The translations under genes were made by a program, and so were the position numbers. The notes beneath the pieces were generated by a model. That model did no database searches, was not told the origin of the DNA, and saw nothing but the letters and a program-made list of their open reading frames with translations. Positions 16,970 to 25,677 of a stretch of DNA of 43,436 nucleotides are shown piece after piece. Position 1 is the first letter of the stretch; every line of letters begins with the position of its first letter. This DNA comes from Rhizobiaceae bacterium (GTDB lineage Bacteria; Pseudomonadota; Alphaproteobacteria; Rhizobiales; Rhizobiaceae), in NCBI GenBank assembly GCA_905339215.1, contig CAJPFN010000120.1, forward strand, positions 1-43,436, read 5' to 3'.

Positions 16970-18163
16970 ATGAGTAACCAGAATCCGATCTTCATTCCGG
17001 GACCTACCAACATTCCGGAAGCCTTGCGCAAAGCTGTCGACATGCCGACCATCGATCATCGCAGCCCCTTGTTTGCCGAGATACTCGGCCCCGCTCTCTG
17101 CGGCGTCAAAAAGGTGCTGAAGAGCGAACAGGCCGAGGTGATCGTATTCCCGGCAACCGGCACGGGCGGTTGGGAAGCGGCTATTAGCAACGCACTTTCG
17201 CCTGGTGACAAGGTGCTGGCGACGCGCAACGGGATGTTCAGCCATCGCTGGATCGACATGTGCCGGCGGCACGGGCTTGATGTAATCGTCATCCCGCGGG
17301 AATGGGGTGAAGGCATTCCCGCCGACCGTATTGAAGAAATCCTGGCTGCGGACGGATCGCATCGGATCAGGGCCGTTCTCGCTACGCACAACGAGACGGC
17401 GACGGGCGTGCGTTCCGACATCGCGGCTGTGCGCCGCGCCATCGACGCGGCCATGCACCCTGCGATGCTCTTCGTCGATGGCGTGAGCTCGATCGGCTCG
17501 ATGGATTTCCGCATGGACGAGTGGGGCGTCGACATCGCCGTCACGGGCTCGCAGAAGGGTTTCATGCTGCCACCGGGCCTGGCGATCCTCGGCATATCTC
17601 CGAAAGCGATGCAGGCCATGAGCGAGGCAGGGTTGCCGCGCACCTACTTCGATATACGCGACATGGCCGCCGCCTATGCCGCGGGCGGCTTCCCGTACAC
17701 ACCACCAGTCGGCCTGCTGAACGGCCTTAGGTCCGCCACCGAGATGCTGCTTGCGGAAGGTCTCGAAAATGTCTTCGAACGGCATCATCGCATAGCAGAA
17801 GGCATCCGCCGTGCGGTCGGCGCCTGGGGGCTGCAGCTCTGCGCGATGCGACCGGAGCTTTATTCCGACACGGTGAGCGCGATCCGCGTTCCGGACGGCT
17901 TTGACGCGAACAGGCTCGTGGCGCATGCGCTCAACGCCTACGGCGTTTCATTCGGCACCGGCCTCGGGGAGTTGGCCGGCAAGGCATTCCGCATTGGCCA
18001 TCTCGGCAGCCTGACAGAGACGATGGCCCTTTCCGGTATTGCCGCAGCCGAGATGGTCATGGCGGATCTGGGGCTGCCGGTCAGGCTGGGCTCAGGCGTA
18101 GCAGCCGCGCAGGAGCACTATCTCTGTGGTGGTACCGGCAACAGCAGGCAGAAGGCCGCATAG
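16970..18163 (+). CDS. bhcA: BhcA, aspartate-glyoxylate aminotransferase
   Basis: This is a 397-residue class V PLP aminotransferase of the serine/alanine-glyoxylate type. The N-terminal block IFIPGPTNIPEALRKAVDMP and the PLP lysine in VTGSQKGFMLPPG (Lys196) are intact. In the beta-hydroxyaspartate cycle BhcA transfers the amino group of aspartate to glyoxylate, giving glycine and oxaloacetate. It is the first gene of a four-gene operon in the same order as bhcABCD of Paracoccus; without that context it would be called serine-glyoxylate aminotransferase. The start ATG is well placed after the AT-rich promoter region. Confidence 0.93.
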   Translation: MSNQNPIFIPGPTNIPEALRKAVDMPTIDHRSPLFAEILGPALCGVKKVLKSEQAEVIVFPATGTGGWEAAISNALSPGDKVLATRNGMFSHRWIDMCRRHGLDVIVIPREWGEGIPADRIEEILAADGSHRIRAVLATHNETATGVRSDIAAVRRAIDAAMHPAMLFVDGVSSIGSMDFRMDEWGVDIAVTGSQKGFMLPPGLAILGISPKAMQAMSEAGLPRTYFDIRDMAAAYAAGGFPYTPPVGLLNGLRSATEMLLAEGLENVFERHHRIAEGIRRAVGAWGLQLCAMRPELYSDTVSAIRVPDGFDANRLVAHALNAYGVSFGTGLGELAGKAFRIGHLGSLTETMALSGIAAAEMVMADLGLPVRLGSGVAAAQEHYLCGGTGNSRQKAA

Positions 18164-18176
18164 GAAGGGGTTCACC

Positions 18177-19124
18177 ATGGTTATTCCCACGCTCGCAGAC
18201 ATGCAGGCCGCGCGGGCTCGCATAGCGCCCCACATCCACGTGACGCCGGTGCTTTCCTCGCGCATGCTGAACGAGCTTTCCGGGGCGGAACTTTTCTTCA
18301 AGTGCGAGAATTTCCAGAAGGGCGGTGCGTTCAAGGCGCGTGGAGCCAGCAATGCCGTATTTGGCTTGTCGGACGAACAGGCGGCGAGGGGGGTGGCGAC
18401 GCATTCGAGCGGCAATCACGGCACGTGCCTCTCCTACGCGGCCCGTCAACGCAGGGTTCCCTGCACGGTCGTCATGCCGAAAACCGCACCGCAGGCCAAG
18501 AAGGATGCCGTCAGGGGATATGGCGGAAGCGTGGTCGAATGCGAGCCTTCGATCTCCAGCCGCGAGGCGGCTTTCGCGCAGCTCGTGGCCGAGACGGGCG
18601 CGGAGTTCGTCCACCCCTACAACGACCCTCGGGTGATTGCGGGGCAGGCGACCTGCTCGGCGGAACTGATCGAACAGGTGGAAGGCCTCGACGCGGTAAT
18701 CGCTCCCATTGGCGGCGGCGGCATGGTATCTGGCGCTTGCCTCACGCTCTCCAGCTTGGCGCCGAGGATAAAGATCTACGCCGCCGAACCGGAGCAGGCC
18801 AATGATGCCTGCCGCAGCTTCAAGGCCGGTCAGATCATCGCGGACGACTCGCCAAACACCGTTGCCGACGGGCTGAAGGTGCCGCTGAAGGAGCTGACGT
18901 GGCACTTCGTGCGAAACCATGTCGCCGACATCCTGACAGCTTCCGAACAGGAGATCGTCGATGCCATGAAGCTGACCTGGAAGCGCCTGAAGATTGTCAT
19001 GGAGCCCTCCAGCGCGGTTCCGCTGGCAACCATCCTGAAAAATCCGAGGATATTCGCCGGCAAGCGGGTCGGCGTCATCGTAACAGGCGGGAACGTCGAT
19101 CTCGACAAACTGCCATGGAACTGA
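18177..19124 (+). CDS. bhcB: BhcB, beta-hydroxyaspartate dehydratase
   Basis: This 315-residue fold-type II PLP enzyme belongs to the threonine dehydratase/serine racemase group. The PLP lysine motif GGAFKARGASNA (Lys53), the substrate loop SSGNHGT and the glycine loop APIGGGGMVSGA are present. BhcB removes water from (2R,3S)-beta-hydroxyaspartate to give iminosuccinate. The ATG at 18177 has AGGAAGG upstream and lies 13 bases after bhcA; upstream in-frame codons read through the end of bhcA and are unlikely to be used. The function is assigned by position between bhcA and bhcC. Confidence 0.92.
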   Translation: MVIPTLADMQAARARIAPHIHVTPVLSSRMLNELSGAELFFKCENFQKGGAFKARGASNAVFGLSDEQAARGVATHSSGNHGTCLSYAARQRRVPCTVVMPKTAPQAKKDAVRGYGGSVVECEPSISSREAAFAQLVAETGAEFVHPYNDPRVIAGQATCSAELIEQVEGLDAVIAPIGGGGMVSGACLTLSSLAPRIKIYAAEPEQANDACRSFKAGQIIADDSPNTVADGLKVPLKELTWHFVRNHVADILTASEQEIVDAMKLTWKRLKIVMEPSSAVPLATILKNPRIFAGKRVGVIVTGGNVDLDKLPWN

Positions 19125-19135
19125 GGAGGATCCCA

Positions 19136-20299
19136 ATGAACGCACCCGCTGATCTTGCCAGCTACGAGGTGGGCTTCGACATCCCTGCAGCGATCGGTAT
19201 GGACGAGTCCGACATCCAGACGCCGTGCCTGATCCTCGATCTCGACGCGCTGGAGCGCAACATCATGAAGATGGGCGACTATGCCAAGGCGCACGGCATC
19301 CGCCACCGCGCCCATGGCAAGATGCATAAGTCCGTAGACGTGCTGAAGCTGCAGATGGAACTGGGAGGTGCCGTGGGAGTGTGCTGCCAGAAAGTGTCAG
19401 AGGCGGAGGTCTTCGCCCGTGCCGGTATCAAGGACATCCTCGTGTCGAACCAGGTACGCGACCCCGCCAAGATTGATCGGCTCGCCCGCATGCCCAGGCT
19501 GGGCACACGCGTCATCGTCTGCCTGGACGATCTGGCGAATGTGGCCGACCTTTCCTCTGCGGCTGAGACCCATGGCACAATCCTCGAATGCTTCGTCGAG
19601 ATCGACTGTGGAGCCGGCCGCTGCGGTGTCAAAATCACCGAGGAGGTGGTCTCGATCGCCAGGGCGATCAACGCCGCGCCGCACCTGCGTTTCAGCGGCA
19701 TTCAGGCTTATCAGGGCGCCATGCAGCACATCGAGGGCTATGAAGACCGCAAGGCCAAGCTGGATGCTGCCATTGCCCAGGTGAAGGAAGCCGTCGCGGG
19801 CCTGAAGGCAGCGGGACTGGAGCCCGAGCTCGTTTCGGGTGGCGGAACCGGCTCCTATTACTTCGAAGCGGCGTCTGGAGTTTACAATGAACTGCAGTGC
19901 GGGTCCTACGCGTTCATGGACGCCGACTACGGGCGTATCCTCGACCGGGAAGGCAAGCGCATCGATCAAGGCGAATGGGAGAACGCGCTCTTCATCCTGA
20001 CCTCGGTGATGAGCCATGCCAAGGCCGACAAGGCAATCTGCGATGCCGGCCTGAAGGCGCAGTCGGTCGATAGCGGGCTCCCCTTCGTTCACGGCCGCGA
20101 CGATGTGAAATACATCAAATGCAGCGACGAGCACGGCGTCATCGAGGATCCGGCCGGTGTTCTCAAGATCAACGAAAAGCTTCGTCTCGTTCCGGGTCAC
20201 TGCGATCCCACGTGCAACGTTCACGACTGGTACGTCGGAGTCCGCAACGGCAAGGTCGAGACCGTCTGGCCGATATCGGCCCGCGGCAAGGCATATTGA
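19136..20299 (+). CDS. bhcC: BhcC, beta-hydroxyaspartate aldolase
   Basis: This is a 387-residue PLP enzyme of the D-threonine aldolase/alanine racemase-like fold. The N-terminal barrel carries the lysine-containing block RHRAHGKMHKS (about residues 56-66), and the C-terminal metal-site region includes LVPGHCDPTCNVHDWY, typical of D-threonine aldolases. BhcC condenses glycine and glyoxylate to (2R,3S)-beta-hydroxyaspartate, the carbon-carbon bond-forming step of the cycle. GAGGAGG precedes the ATG, 11 bases after bhcB. Outside this operon it would be annotated as a D-threonine aldolase-like protein. Confidence 0.93.
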   Translation: MNAPADLASYEVGFDIPAAIGMDESDIQTPCLILDLDALERNIMKMGDYAKAHGIRHRAHGKMHKSVDVLKLQMELGGAVGVCCQKVSEAEVFARAGIKDILVSNQVRDPAKIDRLARMPRLGTRVIVCLDDLANVADLSSAAETHGTILECFVEIDCGAGRCGVKITEEVVSIARAINAAPHLRFSGIQAYQGAMQHIEGYEDRKAKLDAAIAQVKEAVAGLKAAGLEPELVSGGGTGSYYFEAASGVYNELQCGSYAFMDADYGRILDREGKRIDQGEWENALFILTSVMSHAKADKAICDAGLKAQSVDSGLPFVHGRDDVKYIKCSDEHGVIEDPAGVLKINEKLRLVPGHCDPTCNVHDWYVGVRNGKVETVWPISARGKAY

Positions 20300-20345
20300 G
20301 GTTTGTCGTGACGCGGTTCCCGGCTTCTCCACGCGGCAGGGCATC

Positions 20346-21311
20346 ATGATCGTCATTCCCGAACGCGATATTGTCCGCCTTGTGTCCGCGGCCGACTGTC
20401 TCATGGCCGTGGAGCGGGTGTTTGCTTCGTCTGCCCGCAAGATGGCCCGAAATTTTCCGGTGATACGGGAAGCTATCGGCCATGCCGATGCGCTGTATGG
20501 GTTCAAGTCGGGATTCGACCGCGAGAACCTTGCGCTGGGCCTGAAGTCGGGCGGGTATTGGCCGAACAACGCATCGAGGGGACTGACCAACCACCAGTCG
20601 ATGATATTCCTCTTTGACGCGGACACCGGACGGTGCCGCGCCGTTGTCGGCGGCAACCTGCTGACGGCCTTGCGGACGGCCGCCGCTTCCGCAATTTCGA
20701 TTAAGCACCTTGCCCGGATCGATTCCAGAGTGCTCGGCATTGTCGGCGCCGGTCACCAATCCACTTTCCAGCTGCAGGCAGCACTTGAGCAGCGGCAGTT
20801 CGAGAAGGTCCTCGGATGGAACAAGACGCCCGAAAAAATCGGGCGTCTGGCAAAGGTGGCGCAGGAGAGAGGCGTGCCGTTCCATGCGGCGGGCTTGGAG
20901 CAGTTGTGCGCAAGCGCCGATGTCATCATCACCATCACCTCGTCTTTCGCTCCCATCATCCCGGCAGGCCTGATACGACCCGGCACGCACCTAGCTTGTA
21001 TGGGCACGGACACGAAGGGGAAGCAGGAGATCGCTCCGGAAATTGTCGGGGCAGCGACGGTCTTCACGGACGAGATCGAACAATCAATATCCATTGGCGA
21101 GGCCCAGCACGCGTTCACCCAGGGATTGCTCGACCCGGCGCAAATCGTCTCTATCGGCGATGTCATAAACGGCGACCATCCCGGACGCCGAAGCATGGAA
21201 GAAATCACGCTGTTTGACGGCACCGGCGTCGGGGTTCAGGATCTGGCCGTTGCGTCTGCCGCTGTCGATCTGGCGGTAGCCAGCGGCATGGCCATTGAGA
21301 TCGATGCCTGA
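20346..21311 (+). CDS. bhcD: BhcD, iminosuccinate reductase
   Basis: This is a 321-residue member of the ornithine cyclodeaminase/mu-crystallin family with an NAD(P)-binding Rossmann region (VLGIVGAGHQSTFQLQAAL, about residues 128-146) and a substrate arginine/lysine region (ALYGFKSGFDREN). BhcD reduces iminosuccinate to aspartate with NAD(P)H, regenerating the amino donor for BhcA and closing the cycle. The ATG is 46 bases after bhcC with CAGGG upstream. The downstream gene is convergent, so the operon ends here. Confidence 0.92.
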   Translation: MIVIPERDIVRLVSAADCLMAVERVFASSARKMARNFPVIREAIGHADALYGFKSGFDRENLALGLKSGGYWPNNASRGLTNHQSMIFLFDADTGRCRAVVGGNLLTALRTAAASAISIKHLARIDSRVLGIVGAGHQSTFQLQAALEQRQFEKVLGWNKTPEKIGRLAKVAQERGVPFHAAGLEQLCASADVIITITSSFAPIIPAGLIRPGTHLACMGTDTKGKQEIAPEIVGAATVFTDEIEQSISIGEAQHAFTQGLLDPAQIVSIGDVINGDHPGRRSMEEITLFDGTGVGVQDLAVASAAVDLAVASGMAIEIDA

Positions 21312-21327
21312 CCTGATCGCCGTCTGG

Positions 21328-22545
21328 CTATCCGTTCGGGCTATCCTTCACCGAGAACCAGAGAAAAAGGGCCGCGTAGATCAATCGGATGAGGCCAGCT
21401 GCTACGAGGTGCCAGCCGACCGTCGAGGATGACAGCAAAAGCCAGCCCGACAGAAAGGGTGCCACCGCCGCAGCCAGGCTGAACGGCATTAGGGTGACGC
21501 TGATGGCGGCCGCTCGCTCCTGCGGCGCAACTTGGCTAAAGACGAAGGCTGCGCGTGTCGGTACGTCGAGCTGCGATAGGAAACCGCGCAGGACGAGGCA
21601 GGCCGCGGCGATGCCGAAGCTAGGCGCGAGCGCGGCGAGGATCAGCAGCAGGCTGGCGGGGACATGGCCGACCAGCATCGTGCCGCCGAGGCCGATCCGG
21701 CGACTGATCGGTGCTGCGAGAAGATGAGCCGCCGCGGCCATCACCCCAGCTGTGAAGAACAGCGCTCCGCTCTCCACCATCGAGGCGCCAAACCGGTTCG
21801 TGAGCCATAGGATGATCAGCGCATTGACGATGAAGCCGCCGCCGAATGCGTCGACGCAGAAGATCGCCGTCAGCTTCAGCACCTTGCCGCGCGAACCGGG
21901 AGCAAGAGCGCGCTGGCGCGGCGTTTCCGAGCTGTGCAGGTCGATCCGGGCATAGATCGCGCAGACAGCAATGCCCATGACGGCGTAGCCGATAAAGATC
22001 GCCGTCGAGGTCGTCCGTTCGCTAAGCGCGTCGAACAGCGTCGGCAGGGCGCCGATAGAGAGCGCTCCAAACGCACCCGCCAGGGCGCCCAGGAAGGAAT
22101 AGTAGCCGAAGACCGTCGCTTGGGAAGTTGCAGGTACCAGATCGGCGAGCGCCGCATGCTCGATAGGGCGGAACAGGTTCGCCTCGCCGCCATGCGGGTT
22201 CAGCGAACCGAAAAAGGCGATCAGCATTAGCGAAGGCAGGGCGGGGTCCATCGACCAACCCACGCCCGAAACAACCATGCCGAGGCTGGCAACGCAGAGC
22301 AGTGCCCTCACGCCAAGGCGGTGCGCGAGCGCCCCAGCAGCGCCCAGCGTGAAGGCCGAACCAAGGAGCATGCAGGAGGCAATCGTGCCGACAGCTACGG
22401 CGTCAAAGCCGCGCGAAGTCAGGTAGAGCGGGATCAGCAATGCTACGAAGCTGTCGCAGAAAACCCGGACGGTGCGGATGCCCAGGATCGCTCTGGCCTG
22501 AAAGGCCATCGCTCCGAACGAACGCCCGATCGTCGTCACCGGCAT
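21328..22545 (-). CDS. MFS transporter
   Basis: This is a 405-residue, 12-helix major facilitator superfamily protein. A conserved region between helices 2 and 3 (GALAHRLGVRALL) and an equivalent segment in the second half (APISRRIGLGGTMLVG) mark the two six-helix halves. The substrate is not deducible. It is the last gene of a minus-strand group dadA-like, ridA, MFS, so it may move the substrate or product of the flavoenzyme (an amino acid, imino acid or keto acid). The ridA stop lies 157 bases upstream, with no clear terminator between. Confidence 0.85.
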   Translation of the reverse strand: MPVTTIGRSFGAMAFQARAILGIRTVRVFCDSFVALLIPLYLTSRGFDAVAVGTIASCMLLGSAFTLGAAGALAHRLGVRALLCVASLGMVVSGVGWSMDPALPSLMLIAFFGSLNPHGGEANLFRPIEHAALADLVPATSQATVFGYYSFLGALAGAFGALSIGALPTLFDALSERTTSTAIFIGYAVMGIAVCAIYARIDLHSSETPRQRALAPGSRGKVLKLTAIFCVDAFGGGFIVNALIILWLTNRFGASMVESGALFFTAGVMAAAAHLLAAPISRRIGLGGTMLVGHVPASLLLILAALAPSFGIAAACLVLRGFLSQLDVPTRAAFVFSQVAPQERAAAISVTLMPFSLAAAVAPFLSGWLLLSSSTVGWHLVAAGLIRLIYAALFLWFSVKDSPNG

Positions 22546-22701
22546 CCCTCCGCTGACAGCGTGATGCGCCGTGGACGGTCATCGCACGTCTCGGCGGAGG
22601 CACGCTCGCCGGTGACACGCGCCGACCAGGAGATCATGTCCATACTTTCAGCTCGATTGAGAGGCGACCGCAGCTTCTTTGCCGGCCACCGCCTCGGCCG
22701 C

Positions 22702-23046
22702 TCAGACGGCGCAGACGAAAACCACTTCGATGAGTACCGACCGTCCCAGGTCGGCAACTCCGATTGTTGCTCGCGTTGGCAGCGTCTCGGCCGGGAAACA
22801 GGCTTTCCAGGCTTCGTTCATCTCGGCCTTCATCGACATATCGGTGATATAGACCGTCGATTGAAGTATGCGGCCCATGTCGGAACCGGCCTCGGCCAGG
22901 ATTTCGGCGAGGCGTTCGGCGATGTCCCGGGTCTGGCCGCCAATTGTCTGGCTGAGATCGTTGGCGACAAGGCCGCTGACATAGAGCGTGTCGCCATGCC
23001 GCACGTAACGATGGAAGATCGGGGTCTGCTGGCCGCGCTGTATCAT
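22702..23046 (-). CDS. RidA-family enamine/imine deaminase
   Basis: This is a 114-residue YjgF/YER057c/UK114 family protein. The substrate arginine is present in LPTRATIGVADL and the C-terminal strand ends LIEVVFVCAV, with the family glutamate. RidA hydrolyses reactive imines or enamines formed by PLP and flavin enzymes. Here it follows a FAD-dependent amine oxidoreductase gene (15 bases apart) whose first product would be an imine, and it lies near bhcB/bhcD, whose intermediate is iminosuccinate. Coupling to the flavoenzyme is the simplest reading. Confidence 0.9.
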   Translation of the reverse strand: MIQRGQQTPIFHRYVRHGDTLYVSGLVANDLSQTIGGQTRDIAERLAEILAEAGSDMGRILQSTVYITDMSMKAEMNEAWKACFPAETLPTRATIGVADLGRSVLIEVVFVCAV

Positions 23047-23061
23047 CTGGGTCCTTTCCTG

Positions 23062-24315
23062 TTAAAAACGTGTATGCCGGAACGGCGCGAGGTCTATCTT
23101 CGGGGGGCGGCCGAGGATCAAGTCAGCGACGAGATGACCGGTCATCGGCGCGCCGGTCATTCCGACATGGCCGTGTCCGAAGGCATAGACAATGTCCGGA
23201 CACCGGCTCGCCCTGTCGATCACCGGCAGGGAATCGGGCAGGCTCGGGCGGTGACCCATCCAGAGCACGAGGCGCTCTTCCGCAATGCACGCCGGAAGCC
23301 CAGGCAGCATCTTCTGGCCCAGCTTGATCAGAGCGCGGGCCCGCTTCCAGTCCGGCGCCAGTTCAAGCCCCGCCAGCTCCACCGTCCCCGCCAGGCGCAG
23401 TCCATGCTTCATCGGTGTAGTGACGAACTTGCCGGATGCGTCGCAGGTCGGAACGCGCGGCTGCGACTCGGGATCATTTATCATCACGTGGTATCCACGC
23501 TCCGTCTCCAGGGGGACCCAGTCGCCGAGCATCTTCAGGAGCGCGTTGGAATGGGCTCCGGCGGCTATTACGGCAGAGTTGGCCGGCACGACCCCGTCCT
23601 CAGTCTCGACGGATTGCAGATGCCCTCCGTCAAGCCGAAAGCCGGTTGCCTTGGCACGGTGGATGGCGCCGCCCTGCCTGACGAAATGCTCCGCCAGACG
23701 CAGGACGAGGTCGCCCGGATCTGTCGTATGTCCATTTTCGCGGATCAGAACGCCGTGCGTGTAGGACGGCGATAGGGCGGGGTCGAAGTCTTGGAGCTGG
23801 CGTCGATCCAGCCAATCGAGTTGGACGCCGGCGTCCCCGCGAAGCTGCCAGCCGAAACGGTCGCCGGCCAGGGCTTTCTCTGAACGATAGACGTAGAGGT
23901 GACCCTGCTCGCGGATCAGGTCGTCGACATCCGCCCCGGCAGCGAGTTGCTTGAGGTAGGGAAGCGTGGGCCCGAGCAACGCGCGCAGCGCCGCCGCTTG
24001 TTTCTTCACCTCCTCCCGCCGGCCGGCTCGAAGGAAACGCCATAGCCAGGGAAAGAGGGTCGGCATGTAGGCCAGTCGGATCGACAATGGACCGAGCGGG
24101 TCGAGCATCCAGCGCGGTACGCTCGTCCAAATTCCCGGCATCGACATCGGCACCACCGACGACCCGTTAAAGCAGCCGGCGTTGCCGTGGCTGGCGCCGG
24201 TGCCCGGAGGATGGGAGTCGATCACGATGACTTTTCGGCCTGCTCGCTGAAGCCAGAGAGCCGAGGCGATGCCGACCATGCCGGCTCCAATCACAACGGT
24301 CATCTTGGTGCGCAT
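23062..24315 (-). CDS. DadA/glycine-oxidase-like FAD amine oxidoreductase
   Basis: This 417-residue DAO-fold flavoprotein has the dinucleotide-binding motif VVIGAGMVGIASALWLQRAG followed by VIVIDSHPPGTGASHGNAGC at the N-terminus, and a C-terminal FAD block (YAFGHGHVGMTGAPMTGHLVADL). The pattern is that of D-amino-acid dehydrogenases (DadA). Candidate substrates are D-amino acids, glycine, N-substituted glycines or iminodiacetate; NTA and EDTA degraders need an iminodiacetate oxidase or dehydrogenase, and this gene is a good candidate by context. The ATG at 24315 has GGAGA upstream. The activity is not proven by the sequence. Confidence 0.85.
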   Translation of the reverse strand: MRTKMTVVIGAGMVGIASALWLQRAGRKVIVIDSHPPGTGASHGNAGCFNGSSVVPMSMPGIWTSVPRWMLDPLGPLSIRLAYMPTLFPWLWRFLRAGRREEVKKQAAALRALLGPTLPYLKQLAAGADVDDLIREQGHLYVYRSEKALAGDRFGWQLRGDAGVQLDWLDRRQLQDFDPALSPSYTHGVLIRENGHTTDPGDLVLRLAEHFVRQGGAIHRAKATGFRLDGGHLQSVETEDGVVPANSAVIAAGAHSNALLKMLGDWVPLETERGYHVMINDPESQPRVPTCDASGKFVTTPMKHGLRLAGTVELAGLELAPDWKRARALIKLGQKMLPGLPACIAEERLVLWMGHRPSLPDSLPVIDRASRCPDIVYAFGHGHVGMTGAPMTGHLVADLILGRPPKIDLAPFRHTRF

Positions 24316-24385
24316 AGGTCTCCACCACAGTTTCTCGAAACCTCTTATCCCCTCCATCGGTGTTGCGCAATATGGTGCACGTTAA

Positions 24386-24496
24386 TGAATACATTTTTGT
24401 GCACGATATCCCAAACCGACGTTTTTTGGGGTTGCCAAGCACGAATGGGAGAGTCATAGTGAGCGAAGTGCAGAATAAAATTCAAAAATGTATTCA
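24386..24496. promoter_or_regulatory. Divergent promoter region with a 13-bp perfect inverted repeat
   Basis: TGAATACATTTTT at 24386-24398 recurs inverted as AAAAATGTATTCA at 24484-24496, 13 of 13 bases, 85 bases apart. Two GTGCAC palindromes flank the left copy (24375-24380 and 24399-24404). The block lies between the dadA-like gene and the ABC transporter operon, which are divergent. Two operator copies for one repressor that loops or controls both promoters is a reasonable reading; a GntR-type protein is available in the window. Confidence 0.5.
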
Positions 24497-24574
24497 GTCT
24501 GCGCTGCCAACCGCGGGGAGCTCGGTTCCCCCGCGCTCCGGGGAACAGAAGCGAGCATCATAATGGAGAGAAAC

Positions 24575-25648
24575 ATGCCGATCGGAACGTCGCGCCGCAC
24601 TTTCTTGAAGGTCGGGGGCCTTGCCGCAGGTGCCCTGGCTGCTCCGACCTTCCTGCGCAAGGCCTGGGCGCAGCAACCCTTTACGGTCCGGGTGCCGGGC
24701 GGCTACGGCGACATATGGGAACTCGCGTTCTTCAAACCGTTCGAAGCCGCAACCGGGATCAAGGCGACCGGTGTCGTATCGAAGGACTTTCCCTTCAACG
24801 AGTTCAAGATCTCTGTCGAGACTGGCGCCTATCGCTGGAGCATGGCGGCGGGCGTGACCAAGGACCTATACTTCCGTCTCAGAGAAGCTGATCTGATGGA
24901 TCCCATCGACGTTAATTCGCCGGATATAGCCGACCGACCGGCCGAGAACGTAATGCCCGACTGGCTGCCCTACGGCCTTTATTGCTTCACCATGGCCTAT
25001 CGGGAGACGTCGTTCCCTCAGGGCCTGGAATCCTATCGCGACATGTGGAACGTCGCGCAGTTTCCGGGCCGCCGGTCGCTCCGTAAGCGCGCGGTCGACG
25101 CAATCGAAATGACGGCCCGCGGGATCGGCATTCCGGCTGAAGATATCTATCCGACTCTCAAGACGCCCGAAGGGTGGGACAAGGTTTTCGCCGGGCTTGA
25201 CGAGATCCGGCCGCACATTGCTGTGTGGTGGGAATCCGATCCGCAGATGGACCAGCTTATCGGCAGCGGCGACCTCGACATTTTTCCCATCAGCAGCCAT
25301 CGGGCGCAGAAGCTCAAGAACGACGGAGCTCCCGTTGGCATCAGCTACACGGACGGCTACTTCACCACGCAAGGCTGGGCCATTCCCAAAGGCAGCCCAC
25401 AGGGTGACGTCGCTCGCGAGTTCATCAAGTTCGCGGCCCAGCCCGAGCTTGAGGCAGAGTTCATGAAGTCCACGCTGATGGGGCCGATGCACCCGAAGGC
25501 GTTCGACCATCTCGACGCCGACTTCGCCCGGACGCTCCCCACCTACCCGGAGAATCTGGCCAAGATGCGCGAGCAGGACGCACAGTTCTGGCTCGAGCAT
25601 GGCGAAGCGGCCAACACCCGCTTCGAAGAATGGATCTTGCGCGGCTGA
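24575..25648 (+). CDS. ABC transporter periplasmic binding protein (PotD-like, Tat-exported)
   Basis: The protein has 357 residues from ATG 24575 (GGAGAG five bases before it; ATG 24563 is an alternative). It starts with a twin-arginine signal, TSRRTFLKVGGLAAGALAAP, with a cleavage site after KAWAQ, and continues as an extracellular solute-binding protein of the polyamine/iron family. The EDTA degrader Chelativorans uses a transporter of this general type (Epp), so an aminopolycarboxylate or its metal complex is a possible cargo here. The ligand cannot be read from the sequence. It is the first gene of the operon. Confidence 0.88.
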   Translation: MPIGTSRRTFLKVGGLAAGALAAPTFLRKAWAQQPFTVRVPGGYGDIWELAFFKPFEAATGIKATGVVSKDFPFNEFKISVETGAYRWSMAAGVTKDLYFRLREADLMDPIDVNSPDIADRPAENVMPDWLPYGLYCFTMAYRETSFPQGLESYRDMWNVAQFPGRRSLRKRAVDAIEMTARGIGIPAEDIYPTLKTPEGWDKVFAGLDEIRPHIAVWWESDPQMDQLIGSGDLDIFPISSHRAQKLKNDGAPVGISYTDGYFTTQGWAIPKGSPQGDVAREFIKFAAQPELEAEFMKSTLMGPMHPKAFDHLDADFARTLPTYPENLAKMREQDAQFWLEHGEAANTRFEEWILRG

Positions 25649-25677
25649 GGACCCGGGTCGTGGGCCGCCAGGACAAG

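Noticed and set aside
16961-17926. 321-codon open frame on the minus strand opposite bhcA
   Set aside because: It has low-complexity, histidine/arginine-rich content and no family features; it is a shadow of bhcA.
18081-19145. 354-codon open frame on the minus strand opposite bhcB
   Set aside because: It is antisense to a complete PLP enzyme gene, with no ribosome site and no known domain.
19397-20740. 447-codon open frame on the minus strand across bhcC and bhcD
   Set aside because: It is antisense to two intact enzyme genes with clear motifs, has no recognisable domain, and is explained by GC-rich third codon positions.
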